Shown one piece after another: positions 16,118 through 24,063 of a stretch of DNA of 64,000 nucleotides; positions within the stretch are counted from its first letter, which is position 1; each line of letters opens with the position of its first letter. Position numbers and translations under genes: made by a program. Under the pieces are notes generated by a model. That model was not told the origin of the DNA, did not search any database, and worked only from the letters and a program-made list of their open reading frames with translations. The stretch is from DATEOR01 sp963841425. GTDB lineage: Bacteria; Actinomycetota; Thermoleophilia; Gaiellales; Gaiellaceae. Where the stretch lies: NCBI GenBank assembly GCA_963841425.1, contig CAWJCL010000001.1:248001-312000 (forward strand). Reading direction: 5' to 3'.

Positions 16118-17478
16118 GCCGGCTTCGGGAGCGGCTCGATGGCCGCCAAAGCCCGCTGAATCTCGTCCTCGGGCAGCGCCACGTCTTCGAGGCGGCCGGC
16201 CAAGTAGTCGTCGTACGCGGCCATGTCGAAGTGGCCGTGGCCCGAGAGGTTGAAGAGGATCGTCCGTTCGACGCCCTCCTCGTCCGCCGCGAGCGCACTC
16301 AGGACGGTTCCGTGGATCGCGTGCGCAGACTCCGGCGCCGGGATGATCCCCTCGCTACCGGCAAAGGTGACCGCGGAGGCGAAGACGTCGTTCTGCGCAT
16401 AAGCCTCGGCACATACGAGGTCGTCGAGGACGAGCTGGGAGACGAGCGGCGCCACGCCGTGGTAGCGCAGCCCACCCGCATGGATCCCGGCGGGGACGAA
16501 GTCGTGGCCGAGCGTGTGCATGGGAACGAGCGGCGTGAGCTTCCCCGTGTCCCCGAAGTCGTACGCGAAGGGCCCGCGTGTGAGCGTCGGGCACGCCGCA
16601 GGCTCGCAGGCCAGCACGTCGATCTTCCTGCCGCCGATCTTCTCCCGGATGAACGGAAACGCGAGCCCGGCGAAGTTCGAGCCCCCGCCGACACAGCCGA
16701 TCACAACATCGGGGAACGCGCCCGCAAGCTCCATCTGGGCCAGCGCCTCCTGGCCGATCACGGTCTGGTGCAGGAGAACGTGGTTGAGCACACTTCCGAG
16801 CGCGTAGGCCGTGTCCTCCCGCCCCGCCGCGTCCTCGACCGCTTCCGAGATGGCGATGCCCAGGCTCCCTGGCGAATCGGGGTCCGCCTCGAGAATCGCG
16901 CGGCCCGCCTGGGTAACCTCCGACGGGCTCGCGACGACGCTCGCTCCCCAGGTCTCCATCATCGAGCGCCGGTAGGGCTTCTGGTGGTACGAGACCTTGA
17001 CCATGTAGACCTTGCACTCGAGTCCCAGGAGCCTGCAGGCGAGCGCCAGGGCGCTCCCCCACTGGCCCGCCCCGGTCTCGGTGGCCAGGCGCTCGCGGCC
17101 TTCCTGCTTCGAGTAGTACGCCTGCGCGACCGCGGTGTTCGGCTTGTGGCTCCCCGCCGGTGAGACACCCTCGTACTTGTAGAAGATTTGCGACCTCGTC
17201 CCGAGCGCCTGCTCGAGCCGGTGGGCGCGGAAAAGCGGAGTCGGGCGCCAGAGGCGGAGGATCTCCCGCACCGGCTCCGGGATCGGGATCTCGGGCGCGT
17301 CGGAAACCTCCTGGAGGATGAGCTCCATCGGGAAGAGCGGAGCGAGGTCGTCGGGGCCGACCGACTGGCCCGTTCCGGGGTGCAAAACCGGCTGCGGCCG
17401 GTTCGGCATGTCGGCCGCGATGTTGTACCAGCGGCCGGGGAGCGCGGACTCGGGCAGGAGCACCTTGGTGTCGGTCAT
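16114..17478 (-). CDS. trpB2: TrpB2-type tryptophan synthase beta-like PLP enzyme
   Basis: This protein of 454 residues belongs to the TrpB2 group. It shows RPTPLFRAHRLEQAL, the PLP lysine K112 in GSHKPNTA, ETGAGQWGSALA and the phosphate-binding loop CVGGGSNFAGLAFPF. It joins indole and serine to make tryptophan, or acts as a stand-alone serine deaminase/tryptophan synthase. No trpA is adjacent, as is usual for TrpB2. The stop overlaps the winged-helix gene by 4 bases. Confidence 0.9.
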   Translation of the reverse strand: MTDTKVLLPESALPGRWYNIAADMPNRPQPVLHPGTGQSVGPDDLAPLFPMELILQEVSDAPEIPIPEPVREILRLWRPTPLFRAHRLEQALGTRSQIFYKYEGVSPAGSHKPNTAVAQAYYSKQEGRERLATETGAGQWGSALALACRLLGLECKVYMVKVSYHQKPYRRSMMETWGASVVASPSEVTQAGRAILEADPDSPGSLGIAISEAVEDAAGREDTAYALGSVLNHVLLHQTVIGQEALAQMELAGAFPDVVIGCVGGGSNFAGLAFPFIREKIGGRKIDVLACEPAACPTLTRGPFAYDFGDTGKLTPLVPMHTLGHDFVPAGIHAGGLRYHGVAPLVSQLVLDDLVCAEAYAQNDVFASAVTFAGSEGIIPAPESAHAIHGTVLSALAADEEGVERTILFNLSGHGHFDMAAYDDYLAGRLEDVALPEDEIQRALAAIEPLPKPA

Positions 17479-17520
17479 AGTGGGCGAGGATAGCCCCGGT
17501 TGACACCTGCCGGAGGGCCG

Positions 17521-18333
17521 CTATCCGTCCGCAAGCTCCTGCGAGCGCTTCATCGCCGCCTGGATGGCGTTCAGAAACGCCGCCCGGACGCCGGCCTGCT
17601 CGAGCTCCCGGATCGCGGCGATGGTCGTGCCGCCCGGCGACGTGACCATCTCGCGGAGCTCGACCGGGTGCATGTGCTCGTCGCGGAGGAGCTTCGCCGT
17701 CCCGAGCATCGTCTGGACGACGAGATCGGTCGCGATCTCGCGCGAGAGACCGAGGAGGATCCCCGCCTCGATCATCGACTCCGCGAGGAGCGCAAAATAC
17801 GCGGGCCCGGAGCCCGAGACCGCCGTGATCGCGTCCATGTAGCTCTCGTCCACCCGCACGGAGCGGCCGACGGAGCCGAGCACATCCTCGGCCGTTTTCA
17901 GATGCTCCTCGGTCGCGTGCGCGCCCGCCGCGATGCCCGCCATGCCCTCGTGCACCGTCACAGGCGTGTTCGGCATCGCGCGGACCACAGGCACGCCGTC
18001 GCCGAGGCGGCTCTCGATGAACGCCGCCGGGATCGCTGCGGCGATCGTGAGCACGGTCTGCTCCTTCGTGAGCGTGCTCCCGACGTCTGCCAGGAGCGAC
18101 TCGATGTCCTGCGGCTTCACGGCGATGACGACGATGCCCGCGCCCGCGGCGGCATCGACGTTCGAGAGCGTCGTCTCGATGCCGTGCCGCTCGGCGAGCT
18201 CGGCGAGCCGCTCCTCGTGGCGCACGGTCGCCACGATCTCGGACGGCTTGCGCCAGCCCGAGGACAGGAGGCCCGAGATGAGAGCCTCGCCGGCCTTTCC
18301 CGCTCCGAGAACGGCAATCTTCCGGCTCGCCAT
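17521..18333 (-). CDS. proC: Pyrroline-5-carboxylate reductase
   Basis: This is the last step of proline synthesis: NAD(P)H reduction of pyrroline-5-carboxylate. The 270-residue length is typical. The Rossmann motif is VLGAGKAGEALISGLL. The signatures VRAMPNTPVTVHEGM, ITAVSGSGPAYFALL and a C-terminal TSPGGTT are present. It lies between trpB2 (42-base gap) and the GH15 gene (9-base gap), all leftward. Confidence 0.95.
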   Translation of the reverse strand: MASRKIAVLGAGKAGEALISGLLSSGWRKPSEIVATVRHEERLAELAERHGIETTLSNVDAAAGAGIVVIAVKPQDIESLLADVGSTLTKEQTVLTIAAAIPAAFIESRLGDGVPVVRAMPNTPVTVHEGMAGIAAGAHATEEHLKTAEDVLGSVGRSVRVDESYMDAITAVSGSGPAYFALLAESMIEAGILLGLSREIATDLVVQTMLGTAKLLRDEHMHPVELREMVTSPGGTTIAAIRELEQAGVRAAFLNAIQAAMKRSQELADG

Positions 18334-18342
18334 GGGTGAACG

Positions 18343-20145
18343 CTACCCCAGCTGATGGTCGAGGTTCACGGCCGCGCTGATCAGCGCGAGATGGGTGAAG
18401 GCCTGCGGGAAGTTCCCGAGCTGCTCCCCGGTGGGGCCGATCTCCTCCGAGAAGAGCCCGAGATGGTTCGCGTACGTGAGCATCTTCTCGAAAGCGAGCC
18501 GCGCCTCCTGGAGCCGTCCCGCGCGCGCGAGCGCCTCGACATACCAGAACGAGCAGATCGAGAACGTGCCCTCCTCCCCGTCGATCCCGTCTGGCGCAGC
18601 ACGCGCGTTGTAGCGGTAGACGAGGCTGTCGGAGACGAGCTCCTTCGTGATCGCATCGAGGGTCGAGAGCCAGCGCGGATCGGTCGGCGCGATGAACTTC
18701 ACGAGCGGCATGAGGAGGAGCGACGCGTCGAGGACGTCGGTGTCGTAGTGCTGGACGAATGCCTGGCGCTTCTCGTTCCAGCCCCTGCTCATGATCTGGT
18801 GGTAGATGGCATCCCGAGCCGCGCGCCAGGTGTCGAGGTCGGCCGGGAGGCCGCGGTAGCTGGCGATTCGGATCGCGCGTTCGAGCGCTACCCAGCACAT
18901 CAGGCGCGAGTACGTGAAGTCGTGCCGGCCGCCTCTCACCTCCCAGATCCCCTCGTCCGGCTGATCCCAGTTCTCGCAGAGCCAGTCGGTCACCGCCGAG
19001 AGCTCCACCCACCCGTCGTGCGCGATCGGGCGGCCGTACTTGTTGAAGAGGTAGACGGAGTCCATCAGCTCGCCGTAGATGTCGAGCTGGAGCTGGCCGT
19101 AGGCGCCGTTCCCGATCCGCACCGGCTTCGAGCCACGGTAGCCCTCGAAGTGGTCGAGGGTCTCCTCGGTGAGATCGGTCCGCCCATCGATCCCGTACAT
19201 GATCTGGAGCGGGCCCGACACCGCATCGGTGTGGGCGACCACCCGGTCGCGGAGCCAGCCGGTGAAGGCCTCCGCCTCGTCGGTGAACCCGAGGCGAAGA
19301 AGCGCGTAGAGCGAGAACGCCGCGTCCCGGATCCACGTGTAGCGGTAGTCCCAGTTGCGGCCGCCTCCGATCACCTCGGGCAGGCTCGTCGTCGGCGCGG
19401 CGACGATCGCCCCGCTCGGGCGATAGGTCAGGAGCTTCAGTGTGAGCGCCGAACGGTTGACCACCTCGCGCCAGCGGCCCTTGTACTGGGAGCGGGACAC
19501 CCAATTCCGCCAGAAGGCGATCGTCTCCTCGTAGACGGCGCGCGTCTCCGCCTCCGAGTACTCGCGCGGCACATAGTCGGGCTCGACCCGCTCGAGCACG
19601 AACGTGACCGAGGAGCCCGCCCGCACGGTGAACTCGCAGTGGATGCCGGTCTCGTCGCAGGCCACGGGCGTCGTCGCCTGGAGCGCGAGGCAGAGGCTCG
19701 GTGAGCGGAACACGACGCCGTGCTCGTACTGCTCGATCTCGTGCTTGTCGCGCCCGTAGTTGAAGCGCGGCTGCATCTCGACCCGGAAGCGCATCTCGCC
19801 GCGGACGCCCTCGACGCGGCGGATCAGCCGATGGCGATGGATGTCCTCCTTCGACTCCGCAATCGGCATGAAGCCCTGGATCTCCCCCACGCCTTCCTCG
19901 CTGAGGAAGCGTGTGATGAGGACGTTCGTGTCCGGGAAGTAGAGCTGCTTCGGCGTCCAGTCCTCCGCCACGGGCGCGATGACGTAGTGACCGCCGTTCT
20001 CCTTGTCGAGAATCGAGGCGAAGACGCTGGGCGAGTCGAACGACGGGCAGCAGTACCAGTCGATCGCTCCGTCGGTGCCGGCCAGCGCGACCGTGTGCAG
20101 GTCGCCCATGATCCCGTGCTCGGCGATCGGGAGGTATTCGGGCAT
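18343..20145 (-). CDS. Glycoside hydrolase family 15 protein (glucoamylase/trehalase type)
   Basis: This cytoplasmic protein of 600 residues has no signal peptide. It has an N-terminal beta-sandwich domain (IAEHGIMGDLHTVALAG, DGAIDWYCCPSFDSPSVF) and an (alpha/alpha)6 barrel (GGRNWDYRYTWIRDAAF, WEVRGGRHDFTYS). Glu residues in the WEVRGG block and a later EEIGPTGEQLGNFPQAFTH block fit GH15 catalytic positions. In actinobacteria such proteins are often trehalases or glucoamylase-like. The substrate is not settled by sequence alone. Confidence 0.85.
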   Translation of the reverse strand: MPEYLPIAEHGIMGDLHTVALAGTDGAIDWYCCPSFDSPSVFASILDKENGGHYVIAPVAEDWTPKQLYFPDTNVLITRFLSEEGVGEIQGFMPIAESKEDIHRHRLIRRVEGVRGEMRFRVEMQPRFNYGRDKHEIEQYEHGVVFRSPSLCLALQATTPVACDETGIHCEFTVRAGSSVTFVLERVEPDYVPREYSEAETRAVYEETIAFWRNWVSRSQYKGRWREVVNRSALTLKLLTYRPSGAIVAAPTTSLPEVIGGGRNWDYRYTWIRDAAFSLYALLRLGFTDEAEAFTGWLRDRVVAHTDAVSGPLQIMYGIDGRTDLTEETLDHFEGYRGSKPVRIGNGAYGQLQLDIYGELMDSVYLFNKYGRPIAHDGWVELSAVTDWLCENWDQPDEGIWEVRGGRHDFTYSRLMCWVALERAIRIASYRGLPADLDTWRAARDAIYHQIMSRGWNEKRQAFVQHYDTDVLDASLLLMPLVKFIAPTDPRWLSTLDAITKELVSDSLVYRYNARAAPDGIDGEEGTFSICSFWYVEALARAGRLQEARLAFEKMLTYANHLGLFSEEIGPTGEQLGNFPQAFTHLALISAAVNLDHQLG

Positions 20146-20189
20146 CCCCTATTCAGCGCTGCAGCGATGCCGCACGTCAAGTGGGAAGC

Positions 20190-20279
20190 TCAGCCGCCGT
20201 GTGCGATGAGCGGCAGAGCGGCCATCACGATCGCGGTCGCGAAGGCCGCGAGGCCCACTGCAAGGAAGCGAACGCTCAT
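20190..20279 (-). CDS. Possible 29-residue membrane peptide
   Basis: An ATG at 20279 opens a frame of 29 residues that is nearly all one hydrophobic helix (FLAVGLAAFATAIVMAALPL). An AGGA lies directly before the start, which is too close for an ideal ribosome binding site. It sits in the 221-base gap between the GH15 and coiled-coil genes. It may be real or chance. Confidence 0.3.
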   Translation of the reverse strand: MSVRFLAVGLAAFATAIVMAALPLIAHGG

Positions 20280-20300
20280 TCCTTGCAAAGGAAAGGCCGA

Positions 20301-20353
20301 AACCGGCGGCAGGCCTCCCCCCCAAAAGGGGGTTTTCCATGCCTGGGCCGGTT
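20301..20353 (+). other. Composite hairpin just upstream of the coiled-coil gene
   Basis: AACCGGC (20301-20307) pairs with GCCGGTT (20347-20353). CAGGC (20310-20314) pairs with GCCTG (20341-20345). Inside, CCCCC-AAAA-GGGGG (20319-20332) forms a third stem followed by TTTT. The structure ends 13 bases before the ATG at 20367, which has no clear ribosome binding site. It may be a leader RNA that controls translation, or a terminator. Confidence 0.45.
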
Positions 20354-20366
20354 CGATACTGAGTTC

Positions 20367-21095
20367 ATGGGGCTTAGTGAGGGGCTTCGACATTCACTGG
20401 AGTCGTATCTGAAGAAGAGTGCCGCAGAGCTCGACGAGCGCGGCGCCGAGATCACCTTCCGCGAGAACGAGGTCGAGTTCGAGATCAAGCGGCTCGAAAC
20501 GCTGGAGAACGAGCTCATCGAGCGGTCCGCCCGCGTCGACGAGCTGCGGCCGCGCCAGGAGCAGGCCGACGAGGCTCTTCGTCGTACCCTCGGAGCTGTC
20601 GAGGAGCACGCCCTGGCCCTGGCCGAGAAGGCCGGCGAGCTCCGAGAGCGCACGACCAAGATCGTCGAGGCCGAGGCCGAGCTCACAGAGCGCGAGCGGC
20701 TTGCCGCCTACCGCCGCGACCGGCTCCGCTCCGAGCAGAAGCTCCTCGCCGAGCGGGAGCGGGAGATCGTCGAAGCCGAGGGAGACCTCCTCAGCGCAGA
20801 AACAGCCGCGCAGGCCACTCGCTGGATCGAGCACCGCGAGAAGCGCCTGAACGACAACGAGACGCTCATCCAGGAGCGGATCGATGACGTCGGGAGGCGC
20901 GAGAAGGAGCTCGAGGGCCGCGAGGTGCGCATCAACGTCGACCTTCAGGTACGGCAGGACGAGCTCGACCGCCGCGAGCGAGAGCTGGCGGAGCTCGAGG
21001 AAAAGCTCGCCCGCAAGGAGCGCGAGCTGCGCGTCTACGTCTCGCAGATCCAGGGCGGCCTCCCCGTGCCGACGCTCGTCCGTCCAGAGGCCTAG
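20367..21095 (+). CDS. Long coiled-coil protein
   Basis: This protein of 242 residues is almost wholly charged heptad repeats rich in Glu, Arg and Leu (ELDERGAEITFRENEVEFEI, DRRERELAELEEKLARKERE). It has a short non-helical tail, VSQIQGGLPVPTLVRP. There is no signal peptide or membrane helix. I do not recognise a family. A structural or division-related role is possible but not shown. The ATG at 20367 was chosen because upstream in-frame codons run through the hairpin. Confidence 0.65.
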   Translation: MGLSEGLRHSLESYLKKSAAELDERGAEITFRENEVEFEIKRLETLENELIERSARVDELRPRQEQADEALRRTLGAVEEHALALAEKAGELRERTTKIVEAEAELTERERLAAYRRDRLRSEQKLLAEREREIVEAEGDLLSAETAAQATRWIEHREKRLNDNETLIQERIDDVGRREKELEGREVRINVDLQVRQDELDRRERELAELEEKLARKERELRVYVSQIQGGLPVPTLVRPEA

Positions 21096-21386
21096 CCGTG
21101 CCTCGCCAGCGTGCCGGCAAAAGGAAGGAGGCCGGCGCTCGGTAGAAGACCTTCGGCGAGCACCGGCCTCCGTCCTGGGGAGAGGTGGGCTGCGGACCCA
21201 CGACCGGGAAAGGCGGCTCTTGTGACCGCCGCGCCGGAACCTAGAGCATCTGTCCTAGGACAGACCAGAGGTGGTTTCCGGAAATTCCGCAAAAAAGACG
21301 CCAAACTTCCACAAAGCTCACAGGCGTCCACAGGGGTGTGGAAAATCTCGAGGGAAGAAACGGGGCCGTGCGTCCGTCTCGAGAGC
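21096..21386. other. 291-base intergenic region with three hairpins and DnaA-box-like sites
   Basis: After the large hairpin at 21127-21171, two smaller stems follow: GTGGG/CCCAC near 21187-21203 and GGCGG/CCGCC near 21214-21232. Further right the sequence becomes A-rich, with CTTCCACA, CCACAGG and TGTGGAAAA (21337-21345, complement of TTTTCCACA). The same order of short words occurs at 7037-7089. No coding region is convincing. Confidence 0.35.
21127..21171 (+). terminator. Large hairpin after the coiled-coil gene
   Basis: GGAGGCCGG (21127-21135) pairs exactly with CCGGCCTCC (21163-21171). Inside, GCTCG pairs with CGAGC, and GAAG with CTTC. It starts 32 bases after the coiled-coil stop. There is no T run, so this is a stem-only terminator or mRNA-end structure. 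Confidence 0.5.
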
Positions 21387-21482
21387 ATGCTCAAGCTCGC
21401 ACTGGCGTTCCTCTTTCTCGTCGCCATCGTCGGCGCGACCGCGGATCTTGCGCGCGGCCGCAGGCCGGTTCTCTTCGCCTAG
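21387..21482 (+). CDS. Possible 31-residue membrane peptide
   Basis: The ATG at 21387 follows a GAGAG. The product is one hydrophobic helix (LKLALAFLFLVAIVGATADL) with a basic tail. It ends with a 4-base overlap with the convergent small gene, a pattern shared by many real gene pairs in this window. Confidence 0.4.
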   Translation: MLKLALAFLFLVAIVGATADLARGRRPVLFA

Positions 21483-21676
21483 AAGGGACCGCTGCGGCTC
21501 TGAGGGCTCGGGACCGTATGCGACTCGCGCGAGCGCTGTGAGTTCATCTCCGCCTGTCGCAGCTCCTCGGCGGCTCGCACCTTGCTCTCGGCGTCTTCGC
21601 GGAGCTCCTCGTCGGTCCGCTTCTCGCGGCGAAACCACTTCGCGATGTTCATGGAACGAAGGATACGTGAGAGCAT
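21479..21676 (-). CDS. Small charged hypothetical protein
   Basis: This protein of 65 residues starts at an ATG with a GGGAG ribosome binding site 7 bases upstream. It is highly charged and probably helical (WFRREKRTDEELREDAESKV) with a Ser/Arg-rich tail. The family is unknown. Its start is only 12 bases from the divergent ClC gene. Confidence 0.45.
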   Translation of the reverse strand: MLSRILRSMNIAKWFRREKRTDEELREDAESKVRAAEELRQAEMNSQRSRESHTVPSPQSRSGPF

Positions 21677-21688
21677 GGTCGGGCTCCC

Positions 21689-22978
21689 ATGGCCGACCAG
21701 CCGCAGATCAGTGCGGGCGCGTATTTGCGCCTCGTCGCCCTCGGCGCCGTGGTGGGCATTCCGGCTGCGCTGGCGGCAGCGGTCTTCCTCGCGCTCGTCC
21801 ACGACCTCGAGCACTGGCTCTGGCACGACCTTCCTGACGCGCTGGGCCACTCCGGCCCGCCCTGGTATCTGGTCATCGGGCTACCGGCGGTCGGCGGCGT
21901 GATCGTCGCAATCGTCCGGCTGCTTCTGCCCGGGGATGGAGGCCACCGCCCGATCGAGGGGCTCGCGATGGGAGCCATGCCGCTGGCCTTCGGCCCGGGC
22001 ATCGCCCTCGCGGGCCTCGGCACGCTGTCGTTCGGCGCCGTTCTCGGCCCTGAAGCGCCGCTCATTGCGCTCGGATCCATCGTCGGGACGTCGATGACCC
22101 TCTTCTACCGAGCAAACCAGCGCGAGCAGACGGTGCTTGCGACGGCCGGGTCGTTCTCCGCGATCTCCGCGCTCTTCGGCGGCCCGCTCGTCGGGGGGAT
22201 GCTGATGGTGGAGGGCGGACTGGCCATGGGCACGGCTCTCCTGCCCGTGATCCTGCCGGGGTTCGTCGCCTCCGCGGTCGGCTACCTCATCTTCATCGGG
22301 TTCGGCGACTGGGGCGGGCTCGAGGCGCAGGGCCTTGTGGTCCCCAACCTGCCCCCATACAACGGGACGCACATTGCCGATCTGCTCGTCGCCGTCGCGG
22401 TGGGGATCCTCGGCGCTCTGGTCGTCGTCGCGGCACGCCGACTCGCCGGGCCCCTCGACGCCCGCGCGCGCCGGCGAGCGGAGATTCCTATCGTCCTCGT
22501 CGGCGGAGGGCTCGCGGTCGGCCTGCTCGCCCAGACCGCCGACTGGCTCGGTGCGAATTCGCAGGACGTGCTGTTCTCGGGCCAGGCAGCTGTTCCCGAT
22601 CTCGTGGCGTCGGACTCGACGAAGATCGTCCTTATCCTCCTCGTCGCCAAGGCGATCGCGTACGCCGTGAGCCTCGGGTGCGGCTTCCGCGGCGGCCCCG
22701 TCTTCCCCGCCATCTTCCTGGGGATCGCGTTGGCGACGTTCGCGAGCCTGTGGTTCGACGTCTCCCCCACCCTCGCGGTCGCCGTGGGCACAGCGGCGGG
22801 AACGGCGGCCGTCACCCGGCTCCTCGTCACGTCGTCCCTCTTCGCCGCGCTACTCGTGGGACCGCAGGGGACGGACGCCGTGCCGGCTGCCGTGCTCGCA
22901 GCCTGCGCGGCCTGGCTCGTGATTCAGGCGGTCGACCGCCGCAAGGCGGCATCGGTGACCGTCGACGTCGTCAGCTGA
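21689..22978 (+). CDS. ClC-family chloride channel or transporter
   Basis: This integral membrane protein of 429 residues has about ten helices. It keeps the ClC signatures in altered form: GPEAPLIALGS (equivalent of GREGP, with the gating Glu) and the GFRGGPVFPAIFLG block (equivalent of GxFxP). A Glu in the gating position favours proton-coupled exchange, but channel activity is also possible. No regulatory CBS domain follows. Its end overlaps the convergent K+ channel gene by 8 bases. Confidence 0.85.
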   Translation: MADQPQISAGAYLRLVALGAVVGIPAALAAAVFLALVHDLEHWLWHDLPDALGHSGPPWYLVIGLPAVGGVIVAIVRLLLPGDGGHRPIEGLAMGAMPLAFGPGIALAGLGTLSFGAVLGPEAPLIALGSIVGTSMTLFYRANQREQTVLATAGSFSAISALFGGPLVGGMLMVEGGLAMGTALLPVILPGFVASAVGYLIFIGFGDWGGLEAQGLVVPNLPPYNGTHIADLLVAVAVGILGALVVVAARRLAGPLDARARRRAEIPIVLVGGGLAVGLLAQTADWLGANSQDVLFSGQAAVPDLVASDSTKIVLILLVAKAIAYAVSLGCGFRGGPVFPAIFLGIALATFASLWFDVSPTLAVAVGTAAGTAAVTRLLVTSSLFAALLVGPQGTDAVPAAVLAACAAWLVIQAVDRRKAASVTVDVVS

Positions 22979-23432
22979 GCCGGCGCTCGAGAGCGGCGAT
23001 CGAGCTTCGGATCTCGCCGAGCGTGTCGATGAGACGCTGAAGGTCCTGTATCTCCTGCGCGCGCTCCTCTTCGTGCCGCTTGTCCTGCGACCGCTGGATG
23101 ACCGCGCTCGTCACCCCCGCTGTGAGGAACGAGATGAACGAGACCCCGAGCACCATCTCGATCCCGCCGATGACCTTCCCCGTGGCACCGGCCGGGACGA
23201 CGTCACCGTAGCCGACGGTGGTCACGGTCTGGAGCGCCCACCAGACGGCGAGGCCGAAGGAGGGGAAGCTGTCCTCGTCGAGGAAGCGAATGGCGACAGC
23301 TCCCGCGAAGGCGAGCCCGACGAACGTCGTTGCCAGGGCAAGCGTGATCGAGCGCGCGTTGGCGATCTTCCTGATGCGGCGCTCGATGAGCGCCGGGCTT
23401 TCGGTGCGGTGTTTGGGCGAGCCTTCGGCCAT
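22971..23432 (-). CDS. Two-helix potassium channel (Ion_trans_2)
   Basis: This protein of 153 residues has helix 1 (about 29-49), a pore loop with the K+ selectivity filter TVGYGDVVP, helix 2 (about 88-108) and a C-terminal coiled coil (about 115-150) that probably drives tetramer assembly. There is no RCK/TrkA-N domain. It is convergent with the ClC gene. Together they suggest a membrane-potential or ion-balance locus. Confidence 0.85.
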   Translation of the reverse strand: MAEGSPKHRTESPALIERRIRKIANARSITLALATTFVGLAFAGAVAIRFLDEDSFPSFGLAVWWALQTVTTVGYGDVVPAGATGKVIGGIEMVLGVSFISFLTAGVTSAVIQRSQDKRHEEERAQEIQDLQRLIDTLGEIRSSIAALERRLS

Positions 23433-23526
23433 CCGGCAGGGAATTCGACGCGCAGGCTCGGTCCCCTGGCCCGGAGGACGACCCCCGGTCGCTTAGGGTT
23501 CGATCGTCGATTCGGAGGAGGAATCC

Positions 23527-23892
23527 ATGCTCGAGCCACTCACCGGCCTACCCGAGGGCGTCGTCGGCATGAAGGCAAGCGGCACTGTCACCGCGGACGA
23601 CTACCGCGAGGTCCTGATACCCGCTCTCGACACGGCAGCGGAGAGCGGGCGCATCCGACTGCTCTACGAGCTGGGCTGCGACTACGAGGGCTTCGCGGCC
23701 GGCGGGGTCTGGCAGGACTTGCGCCTCGGCGCGACGCACTTCAACGCCTTCGAGCGGGTCGCGGTCGTGACCGACAAGGAGTGGATCCACGACGGCGCCC
23801 GCCTCTTCAGCGCGCTCATGCCCGGCGAGTTGCGCGTCTTCGGGGCCGGTGATCGGGACGAGGCGGCGCGCTGGGCGGCGGGGCAATCGTAG
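23527..23892 (+). CDS. SpoIIAA-like (STAS/anti-sigma antagonist fold) protein
   Basis: This protein of 121 residues matches the SpoIIAA-like (DUF3478) family: GVVGMKASGTVTADDYREVL, a central RIRLLYELG strand and a WQDLRLGATHFNAFERVAVV block with VTDKEWI. Family members bind membranes or lipids, but the exact role is unknown. An AGGAGG ribosome binding site precedes the ATG. A strong terminator follows at 23920. Confidence 0.8.
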   Translation: MLEPLTGLPEGVVGMKASGTVTADDYREVLIPALDTAAESGRIRLLYELGCDYEGFAAGGVWQDLRLGATHFNAFERVAVVTDKEWIHDGARLFSALMPGELRVFGAGDRDEAARWAAGQS

Positions 23893-23919
23893 CCGAGTCG
23901 GGTGACTCTGGCCCTGGCG

Positions 23920-23945
23920 AAAAGCCCCGTCCCGGCGGGGCTTTT
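23920..23945. terminator. Bidirectional rho-independent terminator
   Basis: AAAAGCCCCG (23920-23929) pairs with CGGGGCTTTT (23936-23945) around a 6-base loop. The A and T runs on both sides let it work on either strand, for the SpoIIAA-like gene and for the tRNA transcript. Confidence 0.85.
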
Positions 23946-23952
23946 CCTCTGA

Positions 23953-24027
23953 TCGGGGCGCCGAGATTTGAACTCGGGACCTCTAGTCCCCCAGACTAGC
24001 GCGCTAACCAGGCTGCGCCACGCCCCG
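23953..24027 (-). tRNA. tRNA-Pro (anticodon GGG)
   Basis: The 75-base gene folds as a full cloverleaf. The acceptor stem is CGGGGCG/CGCCCCG with discriminator A, the D arm is GCGC/GCGC, the anticodon stem CTAGT/ACTAG carries the loop CTGGGGG (anticodon GGG), and the T arm is CCGAG-TTCAAAT-CTCGG. The CCA end is not encoded. Confidence 0.95.
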
Positions 24028-24063
24028 TGCCCGGCAACGATAGCGGATGGCCCACGTATCCTC

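Noticed and set aside
16355..19504. Open frame of 1049 codons on the - strand
   Set aside because: It runs through trpB2, proC and the GH15 gene in another frame, and the product is an Arg/Pro/Ala-rich shadow.
20281..20353. c-di-GMP riboswitch (GEMM) resemblance of GCAAAG...GGCCT
   Set aside because: The GEMM core order and tetraloop/receptor elements are not present; only a simple multi-stem hairpin is supported.
21127..21232. Known structured RNA (SRP RNA, tmRNA, RNase P RNA)
   Set aside because: The diagnostic conserved sequences of these RNAs are absent; only separate hairpins are seen.
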